Below are positions 9,431-20,123 of a stretch of DNA of 64,000 nucleotides, piece after piece. Position 1 is the first letter of the stretch; every line of letters begins with the position of its first letter. This DNA is from Chitinophaga sancti (GTDB taxonomy: Bacteria > Bacteroidota > Bacteroidia > Chitinophagales > Chitinophagaceae). The position numbers and the translations under genes were made by a program. The stretch covers positions 1,178,001-1,242,000 of the forward strand of contig NZ_CP139972.1 of the NCBI RefSeq assembly GCF_034424315.1. The letters run 5' to 3'. The notes under the pieces are model-generated. The model made no database searches and had not been told where the DNA came from. It was given only the letters and a program-made list of their open reading frames with translations.

Positions 9431-10575
9431 TCTGTAGCATCCTTATTTTCCTTCCACGATTCGGAATTCAGTACCAACCATACCACGCAAAACCAGTCAG
9501 AAGGGTATATATCCCTAAAGCGGATGGCAAACAACGGCCAATAGGAGTTACAGTTTTAGAGGATAAAATAGTCCAAAGAGCTACTGCTATGGTATTAAAC
9601 GCTATCTACGAGGCTGATTTTCTGGGCTTCTCTTATGGATTTCGACCGAAACGTAGTCAACATCAGGCTTTGGATGCTGTGTATGCAGGTTTGTTGATTA
9701 AAAGGATCAATTGGATTCTGGATGCGGACATTCAGAACTTCTTCGGGAAGGTAAATCATGGATGGGTACTCAAGTTCGTTGAACATCGAATTGCTGATCC
9801 CCGAGTCTTACGATTAATCCGTAAATGGTTGAATGCAGGAGTCATGGAGAACGGAGTATTATCATTTGAAGAGGATGGAACGCCACAGGGGGGATCGATT
9901 TCACCCTTAATTGCTAATATTTATCTTCACTACGTACTCGATCTCTGGACACAAAATATGAGAGAGAAGCAATTGAAAGGTGATGTAATAGTAGCTCGCT
10001 ATGCGGATGACAGTATTACAGGCTTTCAATACAAAAGTGAAGCAGAGTACTATTTACAGGATCTAAGACTGAGACTCGCAAAATTTGGATTATCACTGAA
10101 TGAAGAAAAGACGAGGTTATTGGAATTTGGTAAGTATGCAATTAGCCGCCGAAAAGAACAAGGATCGGGAAAACCGGAAACTTTCAATTTTCTAGGGTTC
10201 ACCCATATCTGTGGGAAAAGCCGTAAAGGGAAGTTTACCATCCTCCGATACACGATTAATAAGCGGATGCGGAGCAAGATGCTTTCAATTAAGCAGCAAC
10301 TTAGAAAACGCATGCATATGAAGGTCAGTTTAGTCGGGAAATGGCTAACGAGTGTACTGACCGGATATTTTCGATATTATGGAGTATCCGGAAATATCGG
10401 AAAATTAGATCAGTTTCGTTATGGAATTCTAATGCGATGGTTTAAAATACTAAAGCGTAGAAGTCAGCAACGAAGACTAAGTTGGTCCCAAATGAGCACT
10501 ATTGCTAACCGATGGCTACCTCGCCCCAAGGTCTACTACAAACATCCGCTTTCACGAATTGGTGTCACTACCTGA
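9430..10575 (+). pseudogene. ltrA: Group II intron reverse transcriptase, 5'-truncated
   Basis: From about 9480 the frame reads HAKPVRRVYIPKADGKQRPI.., the RT fingers of group II intron-encoded proteins. It includes the GFRPKRSQHQALDA block, GTPQGGSISPLIANIYLH, the catalytic YADD, and a maturase (domain X) region rich in Lys and Arg. No HNH endonuclease follows. About 60-80 N-terminal residues (RT0) and the 5' ribozyme domains are missing. The open frame begins at 9370, but its first 35 residues are IS701 antisense sequence, not RT. The intron therefore cannot splice or move, although the RT catalytic core is intact. Confidence 0.85.
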
Positions 10576-10653
10576 GGTAGGAGCCGTATGCGGTAATTCT
10601 GCACGTACGGATCTGCGCAGGGGGTGCGAGGTAACTCGCATTCCTATCGCGAC
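10574..10653 (+). ncRNA. Group II intron domains V and VI, 3' end
   Basis: Right after the RT stop, 10579-10616 shows the domain V hallmark GAGCCGTATGCGG..GCACGTACGG, the catalytic hairpin. It is followed by a domain VI-like hairpin GTGCGAGG-TAA-CTCGCAT and the sequence CCTATCGCGAC, close to typical intron 3' ends. The exact 3' splice site cannot be fixed by eye. Confidence 0.75.
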
Positions 10654-10962
10654 CAAACTTTTCATTATGCAGATAGCATACTCAATACCTGAAGAATCCT
10701 ATCCTCAAAGTTGCTTTTCTACTGAAGAAATAGAATGTCTGGAACAGCAGATCGAACAGTTAGAAGGCAAAACGGATAAACTAAAAACCCATATACATCT
10801 TCCGATCTGAGAAGATATATATGGGCCATAGCCAGATTAGGTGGCTGGAAAGGCTATCTATCTGAACGTAAACCCTGCATCACCACCTTTTGGATGGGGC
10901 TGCAGAAATTTACTGCAGTCATGCAAGGCTGGATTCTTTTTAGAGATGTGTCCAGACGGTAG
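10654..10962 (+). pseudogene. IS4 (Tn5-like) transposase, C-terminal remnant
   Basis: In one frame the sequence gives FSTEEIECLEQQIEQLEGKT. After a one-base frameshift near 10793 it gives IWAIARLGGWKGYLSERKP, TFWMGLQKFTAVMQGW and FRDVSRR, with a stop at 10960-10962. IARLGG..G..RKPG.T..W.GLQ is the C-terminal signature of Tn5-type IS4 transposases. The catalytic core is absent. It abuts the intron 3' end, suggesting that the intron once sat beside or in this element. Confidence 0.75.
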
Positions 10963-11025
10963 GTCATTGACCGGGGTTTATTTTTTACGATTGATTGTAA
11001 TATCTAATCTAAAGACTTTATTAGT

Positions 11026-11397
11026 TTAAGAATAGTACTTCACCACTTTATCAACAAGCTCAATGTTTTCTGCAATAATATAAAAAAAATCGCCCTCCTC
11101 ATTATTTAATTTAAAAACTGTAAACCCTATTTCAACACGATATTTCTTATTTAAGTTAATCGCTTCCTCTGTACCTTCAATGACTTGTATAAGTAATTTA
11201 TTCGTATCTGCTTTCCAATCAATATTTCCAATAATTGTAAAAACATTTTTAAACCTCATTTCAAAGTTATGAAAGTAACTAAAATCCTCACTGGCAGCAA
11301 TTATAAGCTCTTTATCCCTAAAAGATAATAATGATAATTCCAAAAAGGGAAATTCTATTACCTTGCTATTTATTTTGTCAACTATATCTTGAATCAT
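11026..11397 (-). CDS. Putative immunity protein of the 2903-aa Rhs toxin, 123 aa
   Basis: A small, soluble, acidic protein (MIQDIVDKINSKVIEFPFLE..) with no recognised domain or signal peptide. It begins 5 bp after the Rhs stop codon on the same strand and is the last gene of the seven-gene operon, the canonical place for an immunity gene. It is much more AT-rich than the Rhs gene, as expected for a cassette exchanged together with the toxin tip. No biochemical role can be read from the sequence. Confidence 0.7.
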   Translation of the reverse strand: MIQDIVDKINSKVIEFPFLELSLLSFRDKELIIAASEDFSYFHNFEMRFKNVFTIIGNIDWKADTNKLLIQVIEGTEEAINLNKKYRVEIGFTVFKLNNEEGDFFYIIAENIELVDKVVKYYS

Positions 11398-11402
11398 ACT
11401 GT

Positions 11403-14400
11403 TTATCCTTTTAATGGAATATGAGTATCGTTTGCAGCTTGCTTGTTATCTCCTGTTTTCAAATCTCGTTCTTTATACCAATTATTCTTATCATCCACAT
11501 ACTCCCAACCAAATCCTTGACCGTTACTATCGCTTCCTTGTAACCTTCTTGCTACCCTATAAGTCGTACCATTCCTAGAATTTGATCCTTCTGGCGCATT
11601 TTCTTGCTTCGGATGTATCCTGACTTCATAATCATACCCACCTTCCGACCACTTTTCTTTAAACTTCTCTGGTAAATATACCAATCCTTGACGATTTAAA
11701 GCCTTAGTCAATAAACTACGTGCCTCAGACACTGGTGTAAATCGACCATCCACGCCAGGTAACATTCCTCTACTAACTAGTTCTGTTTTATACCGCCAAT
11801 CATTCCACGAAGCAGTTCCATCCAATAATCTTTGTTTCACCCCCAATAAATAATTATCGGGAAGTGTAATGGGATCATCTGTGATAATTTCACCTGGTTT
11901 ATACTTCTCTGAACCTTTTCCCACATCTGAAGAAGAAAAAAGTCCCTCGAAAAATATGACCCAAGGAGATGCTTTTGATGCTAATGATACTATTTTTCCT
12001 GCTGTCCTTGTCTTTTCAAATAACTTTTTAAGAATCTCATCACCATCTTTAACTCTATGAGGATCTGGCGCTCTCGTACCTAGCCTATTATTTAATGTAG
12101 TTTTTCTTTGTGATACCGCCCCTATCTCATTGCTATTTCCACTTTCTAAACCATCTATATCAATATTTACTATAGGACTATTACTTGCATACTGATAAGG
12201 GGTTAATTCCGGATACTGTTTCGTAATAGGGTCTACTGAAAGGAACCTCCCCACTCTCGAATCATAAATTCTCATCCCATAATCCTGCTCATTCCCCTCT
12301 CCCTTCACCTCATTATCATTCTCCTTCCCATTAAACCCATACCTATACCCCTTCGCAGCTATCCCATAACTCACCCCATTATCACTACCCAAATCTGCAT
12401 TCGTCTGATCCACCGTCAACGTTCCAAACTCATCTCCATCCCCACTCGCAAATTCATCTTCGAAACTAATGCTTTCACTCGCCATATACGTCGCCGGCGT
12501 ATTATTCGTACGCTGATTCACAACTAGTGTGGCTGGAACCGTCTCTCCATTCTTGATTAAACTGCTCGCTATATTCCTTCCCGTCCCAATATGGCCTCCT
12601 CTACCTGGCATCAACATTCCAAATGGATAGTAATCCTGCGCATTGACGATCACCGCATTGTAGTGATCCACTGTAGAACTATTCAGCGATACGCCCAGTT
12701 TACGGTCGGAGACAACTGCAAGCACATTCCCCAGGTGATTGGTCAATTCAAAGAACTTCTTTCCTCTTATGAAGGTAATATTTTTTCCGTTACCTAATCC
12801 GGTCATGCCCGTAACTGCTGGTGATGTCTGATCCTGCACATTTATAGCCAATGTTTGCATGCCTAACCGGCTACTGCCATATAGGTTGGCTTCCGCCTGA
12901 CTTAACTGACCCTGATTGACCGTTGCATCATTATAATTATAGACACTCAGTATATTCCCTGTTGCATCACGAACATACCAGGTCTGAGTCGTATCATTGG
13001 TTTTACTGATGACCGCTTTGCTGATCCGGTTGCCAGTCACATCATAAGTATACACAATCGCTGTACTGTCGTGCTTATATATTTTTGATATCTTCCCATA
13101 TACATTCCAACTGATAAGGTCTGCACCTGAACGACGGTCTGCCATCATATTACCAATACTGTCGTATTTGTAATTGTCATACCCCTGATTATCAATATCA
13201 TTGCCATACCTACGCTCATTAACGGTATCCCGAATATATGCCAGCTTATTAGTACCCGGACGGTAGTAATACGTCATCGAATCCATGGCCAACGGAGCTC
13301 CGGCAAAAGTATTATTACCATTGCGTAAATATCTCAGGATGTTACCATTCGCATCATAGTTAATCTTTTCCTTAAAATCTGGAAGTGCAGTAAATGCATT
13401 CGTCCAGGAATTGGTCAGGCTATCTAAGCCCTTATTGGCTGTCATACCTTTAATACGGTTCAGCACATCATAAGAATAGCTGTACTCCAGGGCTGTACCC
13501 AAGGAAGGCGTATTCTGGCTCATCGCAGCAATATTGCCATTAAATAAGCGCTTATTACCAACTCCCCCGGCAAAAGGCATCACTGCTGAATTCACTGGCT
13601 TGTAGTCATTATTTCCATAATAATGGTTAGCATAACCAAATACATCCTTCGCAACCTGGCTTCCCGAAGCGCCATCACCTCCTATATCGAAGGAGGATGT
13701 GCCAGCAGTACCATTGATACCCTTTAACCAACCTTCAAGGGTGTAAGCATTGTCTATGCCCTGCACCTGTTGCTGACCGATTACCGTACGGGCAAGTGCT
13801 CCATGCCTGTAATATTGATAATAGGCATCGTTTTCCCAGAAAACACTATCACGACTCGTTTCTACATTCGTCAACCGGTTCAATGCATCATAACTGTAAC
13901 GGTGATAGTACGCATCCTTCTGACCAGGTTGATAACCCACCCAGTTCACTTTTCCACTGATGAGGTCATATTTGTACCCGATCTTCTTCCAACGGTTGGC
14001 AAACCTGCTCAATGCGCCCTGTTTATAATCATGTAACAGTGTTTTCACGTTACCATGAATATCATAACTGTAGAAAGTGGCAACTGAAAACTCCATCGCA
14101 TCCTGTGCTGCCGCATCATTGAAGCGTGCCATCCAGGAGACCCGGTTTCTCAGGTTCTCAGGTAAAAGGTACTCTGGTGGTAGTAACCCATAGGTTATAT
14201 CATAATTAGTCACTGCAATATCCGTTCTTGTAGACTTAACGGCTGACAACCAATCTGCTGCTTTTGTCGTATCCCGGCTGATAAAATCATTCATAGCCAC
14301 GGTACTTGTGAGCTCTCCCACCTCTTTTGTCCGACCCAATGCATCATATTGAGTATAACTATACTTGTTTTCTCCTATTTGTTTTGCATTCTGGGAATAA

Positions 14401-17400
14401 ACTAGTCTACCTAAACGATCATACCAGTAATTCGTAATGCCATCATCCGGAGTTTTCTTTGAAACAACCTGGTTGAGTGTATTATACCTGTACTGAGTCG
14501 CCATTTTGTGTGCAGGCACTAACAGCGTACGATTCGCACGCGCAGCTCTTACTTTACCCGCCCAGGCATCAGAACGATCAATCACCACTCCTGCAGGAGG
14601 AATTGTTTTGATTAAATTACCTGCCTGATCATAATAATATAAGGTATAATGATACTCGCTGCTCGTGTAAGTCAGGGTGAACACCTCACGCTGCCCACCA
14701 GCTAAAGCTGTGTCAAGGTACTCTTTCGCAAAGTTGCCGGAAAGAGAATCCCTGTAAGCCTTATATTGTTCAGTTCCCGCCATAACAGCATGATTCTCCG
14801 CATCCGTACAACTATTCGTCGTATCAAGTGTAACACTGTTAAATACAGGAGTGACATTACCGCATAGTAATGGACCGTTATGAATTGTACTACACGTTGG
14901 GTAAGCACAACTTATTATAGCACGGTTGATACTATCTTTTAAATTACTTACTGTAACAGGATAATTCGAAAGATAACCGTTATTCTTAATTGTAATTAAA
15001 TAACTTGAATCCGATGTCCAGGTAGTAGTCCTGTTTACATCCATACCAACACTGTCCACCCCGGTTGTAAACACACTATCCAGGCACCCCACTTTATTAA
15101 CTCCTTTACTGATCATCAGCATGCTGGAGTCTCCATAATTACCTATTGCTGCATATGTGCCATCAGGGCGCTCTATCACTCCATGGATGTCTGTTCTGAC
15201 CTTTGTATTGATCATATCAGCCCATTCCATATTCGTATCAGATCCTAACTTTTGCCATAACACACGGGATGGCGTTGTGCCATAGTTCTGTACCGCCATA
15301 ATACCACCATCAGATGTGGGCGCTATAGGCATCCACTGCGTTGGAAGGACGCCAAACGGGTTTCTGAACTGCTTTGAGAATAAGATATTACCTGTGTTAT
15401 TGATCCCAACAACTATGTTGGCATTTGTCTGCGGCGCTGACCCGGATTTCCAAAAGGTAGCAGTAAAGTTGAATAAAAATCCTTTGGATGTTTTAAATAA
15501 CTGCGCAGAATAGCCTTGCTCCGCCCGACTGGATTGTTTGTTATAAATAATGGTTGAATTGGGAATGACGTTGCCCGTCGATAAATATAGTTTGGTCACT
15601 ACCATATTATACATCAAGGTCCCGAAAATATTCGCAAAGGAACATCCTACCATCACCAGTGTGTCTTTATTCTGTACAATTGAATAGCCTTCATTCCCGC
15701 TTCCTTTCAAATCCAGTAAATGTGCCCAACGTGCATCTCCATTAGGTTTCAATGACACTACAAGACCATTGACAGAAGAAAGGGTCTGATGCCTTAATGC
15801 CATGACGTATCCACTATCTGTCTGTATAATATCCTGGCCTGTTATACCTTTTTTATCATTTAGGACCTTACTCCAGCTAACATCACCATTAGACTGTAAT
15901 TTTACAATAAATGCAGAATTAACGCCCCCTACGCCAGTTGTACCCAGTACAATATAGCCGCTATCACCAGTAAGGCGGATTCTGTTGAAATAGTCGTTAC
16001 CTCCATTACCATATGTCTTTGCCCAGCTTACCTGCCCTGTTGCGGTCGTTTTCACGAGATAGGCATCATAATTCCCTGAAGCATTTTTGATTTGTCCGGC
16101 GAGCAGCATACCATTATCAACGGTGTTGATAATATCATAAAAGACGCTACTGTAACTATTCCTGGTATAAGTTTGAAGGGTAGAACCTGTATTGGCTGTA
16201 GTACATACCGCTATAGAATCCGTTTTTTGAGACAATGCACACGTATCCCTGAATGCCAGATATTGCCATGCCTGGTAATTGTACCCTGTGGCATTGTTCA
16301 TGTATGCCGCAAACAACTTGTTCTTTTGCTGCTGCAGGCTGCTCGTATCTTCATAGGCTGGTGCCAGACCCGGATAAGTGGCATTGTAATTTGCATACAA
16401 TGTGGAGAACTCCTGGCAGCTCACACAGGCAGGTGCTGTATTACACTGCATCAATGGTGGTATCGTAACTGGCGAAGACAGGTACTTACAACTGGATCCG
16501 GCGCTGTCACAAGCCTGCTGTAATAGCCGCACCTGCCCTTCTGTCAATGAGGTGCCTCTTGTGCGGTTCAGGTACACTGTCAAAGACGTATCTGTTGACC
16601 TTTTGAATGCCTTGTATTCAACATTCAGTACGCGCAGCTTCTCACATTCACAATCTGTTGGCTTTGCATAGGTCACCTCATCATAATTTGCGCGTTGCTT
16701 GTCATAAGCACCCGGAGCAGTGATCAGCAGACCGTTACAATTTACATTATCAGTAATACCTTTTTCCTGGTTATAGGCCGCCAGCACCTTCTGAAAACTG
16801 TTGTCCCCTGATGGCGTGCTGCTCGAACCAAATAAATGATGCTCATCTGAACCTGCCATACAGATCGCTTTCAGCTGTGGAATCACCTTCGCTCTCAGTT
16901 CCGCTGTATCATAATACGTACAGGAAGCTGTTAACTGGCGGATCCACGCATTGATATAACTATTACAGTTGGATTCATAGCTCGCCTTCACATCTACATT
17001 CACTGAATCTTTTACCTTTGATGTATCGCCGCTGGTCATATAACTGTAACCAGCCATGGTCAGTGCACTGCTCGCATCCATAAACCGAGGGGTCTTGGAA
17101 TCGACGATCAGCTGGTTGGTGGTAGGGCTACAATTGGCCGCCATCACCAGGCTATCTATTAAGTGATCTTTATAGGCAAGATATAAGCTGCGGAAATTAT
17201 GCCAGATCATATCCTGATCTCCCGCACATAACCCGGAAGAAAATGCTTTCGCAGGGGTATTATAGGTCGCTGCACAGCTGGCGGTCAGATCACCACATTT
17301 AGTCATAATCGCTGCTACACTGTATAAAGACAAAGCATTTGTGCCTGTACCACCTGTATAGTTCTCTAATTTACTTTTTAAGGGTATCATGACAGACAAA

Positions 17401-20114
17401 GGGTCTATATTTCCTGTCACTACTTTAAAAGGGAATGACACACCATCTCCTATTGGATTGAGATAACCTTTATCAAGCGCTTCAGCATATGTATCAACAC
17501 CTTCAAAGGCTCTGTCCCATTGTAATGCCTTTTCATAAGAGGTATATTTCAGGTAACGGCAGTACTCAGGGTGGAATTGTACCAGCGCTTTCGCCCAGGA
17601 AGGTTTGAAGTTCTCCGCAAATGCCTCTGCTGACAATGCCTGTGGCCGCACATACACACCTGCTGATTCATCATATACACTATCTACACGTCCATTCTCG
17701 TCCAGGTAGGTGATTGTCGGAAGCATGTATTTAGGCAGCGAATCTGTTTTATGATAAAAGATACTATAAGCATACGATGAATCGCTTAACGTGGCATACT
17801 GACCAGAAGGAGCAGAAACGTCTTCCAGCATGATATCCAGTTTTTCTGTCGCAGGAGAGGTCGTACCACAGAGTGCATCACAGGCGGCTACGGCATCGTT
17901 GTAAGCGATAAAGGCAGCTGTGGAGTCGCCTCCATAATTTGCCTTGAAAGTGATCCAGTCACCTACTGCCGCACGACATCCTGCACAGGTAGGTGCACAA
18001 TCTATCTTACTTACAAGGCTACGTTGTGCCTGGATAAATTCGTTCAGCGTCTTTAAACATTGCTGCTGCAGGTAGATGCTGTCACGATAAAATTCCAGTG
18101 CAGCTCTGCTTACTGTGAGGCGTTTGGTGACCTGGTAGCTGCCTTTGGGTAATTGCAACGCAAACGCAACTACAATGGAGTCCGGCTTAGTACAGGTAGC
18201 TATGATCGAATCCGGCTTGTAGTTGCGGACAAGTTTATAGTAATTCTGGTGATTGAGTTCATCAGTCACTGAGATTTCCAGGTCATACAATCCATTATAA
18301 CAGATGGTGTCTGTACCACATGGTTTACGCAGTACCGGCGGTTGCAGGGCGTACCTGAAAGATTGTGAATACTGAGGACCATCAACACTGATCAACAAAC
18401 CACGGGTACTTTCCAGTACCATCCCGTTCACACTGTTACTACCTGCTCTTGAAAGCGTATCTACTACTTTAAACTCAACATTGGACTCAAGATTGTCAAG
18501 ATCCGCACTGTCAGCTTTACCGGCTAACGCCGTCGCTATTGTACGACCATGCATATCTACATAGGTGATCGACATCTGCCCATTGGCATCCTGCACCCCA
18601 TTTTTGAAGTAATGGGTAATATCACCTGCCTCAGTTCCAAACAGTACATTCAGGTCGTTATCACTCGGAGAAGCATAGAAATATTTGGTTTCGTGGTTGC
18701 TGCCTAATTTGAATACAGGCCCTACTCCACTCTGCCGGCTAACCCGGCCTGTTCCATCCTGTGTATAAGAAGTTTCTGTGAAAGCATAACCACCTGCATC
18801 GGGAATGTATTTGTTTACACCCTCGTTCACAAGTGGATTGTTAAGCGAATAATATTGACTGGCACCACTACCTGTAGACATTGCAGGGGCACTTGCAGTC
18901 GCAAAATCAGCAGGAGAAGACAGATTGTCATACAGACTCTTATCGTAAGGAACGCCATTTAAACCCTGGTTAAAATTGGCGGAGTACCTGATAACCGTAT
19001 TCAAAGTTGGGGCAGGCATCACTTTGATCACCTCTCGACCTTGGTAATCATATAAGTTCTCTGCTACGATTGTCGTATTGGTCGTGTTATCCTTGGTAAC
19101 AGTCTGCCGGTTACGAAGACTTCCATCGAAATAACTTACGGTTACATTTCGCTTACCCTCTTCTGCAAAGGCTATATTGGATTGCCAGTTCAAGGCGTTC
19201 TGATGACCAACAAAAGAAAAACCTGTCAGTGGATTTGCAAAGTCCGAACTCCACAATGTCTCTTTCCGGAAATCATTCTCCAGTACCTGTACCGCTCTTA
19301 TTCTGTAGAATAGGATACCCGGACCCTCGAAGAGCAGGGGAATACGATATTTATACCCGGTGTTATACCCGGGGATCGTTACCCGTGAGGAATTGTTCTT
19401 AAAGACCAACGCCGGATCTGGTTGAGCAACTGGCCCATATCTTCCGGATAATAATGCGGATGAATCTATGAAAGTCCATTCCAAATCATATTCATCGGCA
19501 CTTGCAACAGGCGTCCATTGGACGGTCACTTCATCTGTAGAATCTGTATTAGGCGTATTCTCATGACTGATCGATTTGACCGCATCACTGGCACAATCCA
19601 TGACGTACACCGCACGAACCTCCATTTCATTTTCCAGTAAAAGGGCGTTCATCACCTTTGCACTTTCACGTGTGATAGTTAGCCCCAATACTCTTACTGT
19701 TACTTCGTGGGCATTATTAAACACAAAGCTGTTACGACTCGTATAAGTAGCCGTATCTGTGTAGTTAATAATAAGCGTCTGCTCCAGAGAATCGTATGCT
19801 GCATCCGGCCGTTTGTAGGTGATTCTAACCTTGACGATGGCTGTAAAAGAGTCAGGCAAAAGCTGTGTGGAATATTCATTTATATGGAAATGAATGATGT
19901 TTCGCGTAGAATACCGGGAGTCCAGTTTCGACTTATCTGCATCCAAAAAACCGGCATCCCTGACAGTAATGAAGTTATTCTGAACTAATTCATTCTTACT
20001 CCCGTCCAATACCTTACTTAACATACCTACCTTCTGTGCGGAAGTAGTTCCTGCTATTAAAAATAACAGGAGCAAGGGAAGCCATTTATATATTTGTTTA
20101 AGCAAAACTTGCAT
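11403..20114 (-). CDS. Giant secreted Rhs/YD-repeat protein with C-terminal toxin, 2903 aa
   Basis: Residues 1-26 are a Sec signal peptide ending TTSAQ. Residues about 190-290 look like fibronectin III (VQWTPVASADEYDLEW). A cysteine-rich helical section follows, and around 1330-1700 a repeat of the type ..GNYDAYLVKTTATGQVSWAK suggests a propeller. YD repeats (YDYQGREV, YNTLNQVV, YDRLGRLVY) extend to the Rhs core end YGMRIYDSRVGRFLSVDP at about residue 2620. After it come about 240 variable residues ending DYEVRIHPKQENAPEGSNSR..DTHIPLKG, which I take as the toxin domain. I recall similar C-termini from polymorphic toxins but cannot name the Pfam family. The protein is the effector of the operon, and the 123-aa gene 5 bp downstream should protect the producer. 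Confidence 0.9.
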   Translation of the reverse strand: MQVLLKQIYKWLPLLLLFLIAGTTSAQKVGMLSKVLDGSKNELVQNNFITVRDAGFLDADKSKLDSRYSTRNIIHFHINEYSTQLLPDSFTAIVKVRITYKRPDAAYDSLEQTLIINYTDTATYTSRNSFVFNNAHEVTVRVLGLTITRESAKVMNALLLENEMEVRAVYVMDCASDAVKSISHENTPNTDSTDEVTVQWTPVASADEYDLEWTFIDSSALLSGRYGPVAQPDPALVFKNNSSRVTIPGYNTGYKYRIPLLFEGPGILFYRIRAVQVLENDFRKETLWSSDFANPLTGFSFVGHQNALNWQSNIAFAEEGKRNVTVSYFDGSLRNRQTVTKDNTTNTTIVAENLYDYQGREVIKVMPAPTLNTVIRYSANFNQGLNGVPYDKSLYDNLSSPADFATASAPAMSTGSGASQYYSLNNPLVNEGVNKYIPDAGGYAFTETSYTQDGTGRVSRQSGVGPVFKLGSNHETKYFYASPSDNDLNVLFGTEAGDITHYFKNGVQDANGQMSITYVDMHGRTIATALAGKADSADLDNLESNVEFKVVDTLSRAGSNSVNGMVLESTRGLLISVDGPQYSQSFRYALQPPVLRKPCGTDTICYNGLYDLEISVTDELNHQNYYKLVRNYKPDSIIATCTKPDSIVVAFALQLPKGSYQVTKRLTVSRAALEFYRDSIYLQQQCLKTLNEFIQAQRSLVSKIDCAPTCAGCRAAVGDWITFKANYGGDSTAAFIAYNDAVAACDALCGTTSPATEKLDIMLEDVSAPSGQYATLSDSSYAYSIFYHKTDSLPKYMLPTITYLDENGRVDSVYDESAGVYVRPQALSAEAFAENFKPSWAKALVQFHPEYCRYLKYTSYEKALQWDRAFEGVDTYAEALDKGYLNPIGDGVSFPFKVVTGNIDPLSVMIPLKSKLENYTGGTGTNALSLYSVAAIMTKCGDLTASCAATYNTPAKAFSSGLCAGDQDMIWHNFRSLYLAYKDHLIDSLVMAANCSPTTNQLIVDSKTPRFMDASSALTMAGYSYMTSGDTSKVKDSVNVDVKASYESNCNSYINAWIRQLTASCTYYDTAELRAKVIPQLKAICMAGSDEHHLFGSSSTPSGDNSFQKVLAAYNQEKGITDNVNCNGLLITAPGAYDKQRANYDEVTYAKPTDCECEKLRVLNVEYKAFKRSTDTSLTVYLNRTRGTSLTEGQVRLLQQACDSAGSSCKYLSSPVTIPPLMQCNTAPACVSCQEFSTLYANYNATYPGLAPAYEDTSSLQQQKNKLFAAYMNNATGYNYQAWQYLAFRDTCALSQKTDSIAVCTTANTGSTLQTYTRNSYSSVFYDIINTVDNGMLLAGQIKNASGNYDAYLVKTTATGQVSWAKTYGNGGNDYFNRIRLTGDSGYIVLGTTGVGGVNSAFIVKLQSNGDVSWSKVLNDKKGITGQDIIQTDSGYVMALRHQTLSSVNGLVVSLKPNGDARWAHLLDLKGSGNEGYSIVQNKDTLVMVGCSFANIFGTLMYNMVVTKLYLSTGNVIPNSTIIYNKQSSRAEQGYSAQLFKTSKGFLFNFTATFWKSGSAPQTNANIVVGINNTGNILFSKQFRNPFGVLPTQWMPIAPTSDGGIMAVQNYGTTPSRVLWQKLGSDTNMEWADMINTKVRTDIHGVIERPDGTYAAIGNYGDSSMLMISKGVNKVGCLDSVFTTGVDSVGMDVNRTTTWTSDSSYLITIKNNGYLSNYPVTVSNLKDSINRAIISCAYPTCSTIHNGPLLCGNVTPVFNSVTLDTTNSCTDAENHAVMAGTEQYKAYRDSLSGNFAKEYLDTALAGGQREVFTLTYTSSEYHYTLYYYDQAGNLIKTIPPAGVVIDRSDAWAGKVRAARANRTLLVPAHKMATQYRYNTLNQVVSKKTPDDGITNYWYDRLGRLVYSQNAKQIGENKYSYTQYDALGRTKEVGELTSTVAMNDFISRDTTKAADWLSAVKSTRTDIAVTNYDITYGLLPPEYLLPENLRNRVSWMARFNDAAAQDAMEFSVATFYSYDIHGNVKTLLHDYKQGALSRFANRWKKIGYKYDLISGKVNWVGYQPGQKDAYYHRYSYDALNRLTNVETSRDSVFWENDAYYQYYRHGALARTVIGQQQVQGIDNAYTLEGWLKGINGTAGTSSFDIGGDGASGSQVAKDVFGYANHYYGNNDYKPVNSAVMPFAGGVGNKRLFNGNIAAMSQNTPSLGTALEYSYSYDVLNRIKGMTANKGLDSLTNSWTNAFTALPDFKEKINYDANGNILRYLRNGNNTFAGAPLAMDSMTYYYRPGTNKLAYIRDTVNERRYGNDIDNQGYDNYKYDSIGNMMADRRSGADLISWNVYGKISKIYKHDSTAIVYTYDVTGNRISKAVISKTNDTTQTWYVRDATGNILSVYNYNDATVNQGQLSQAEANLYGSSRLGMQTLAINVQDQTSPAVTGMTGLGNGKNITFIRGKKFFELTNHLGNVLAVVSDRKLGVSLNSSTVDHYNAVIVNAQDYYPFGMLMPGRGGHIGTGRNIASSLIKNGETVPATLVVNQRTNNTPATYMASESISFEDEFASGDGDEFGTLTVDQTNADLGSDNGVSYGIAAKGYRYGFNGKENDNEVKGEGNEQDYGMRIYDSRVGRFLSVDPITKQYPELTPYQYASNSPIVNIDIDGLESGNSNEIGAVSQRKTTLNNRLGTRAPDPHRVKDGDEILKKLFEKTRTAGKIVSLASKASPWVIFFEGLFSSSDVGKGSEKYKPGEIITDDPITLPDNYLLGVKQRLLDGTASWNDWRYKTELVSRGMLPGVDGRFTPVSEARSLLTKALNRQGLVYLPEKFKEKWSEGGYDYEVRIHPKQENAPEGSNSRNGTTYRVARRLQGSDSNGQGFGWEYVDDKNNWYKERDLKTGDNKQAANDTHIPLKG

Positions 20115-20123
20115 CTTTTTACT

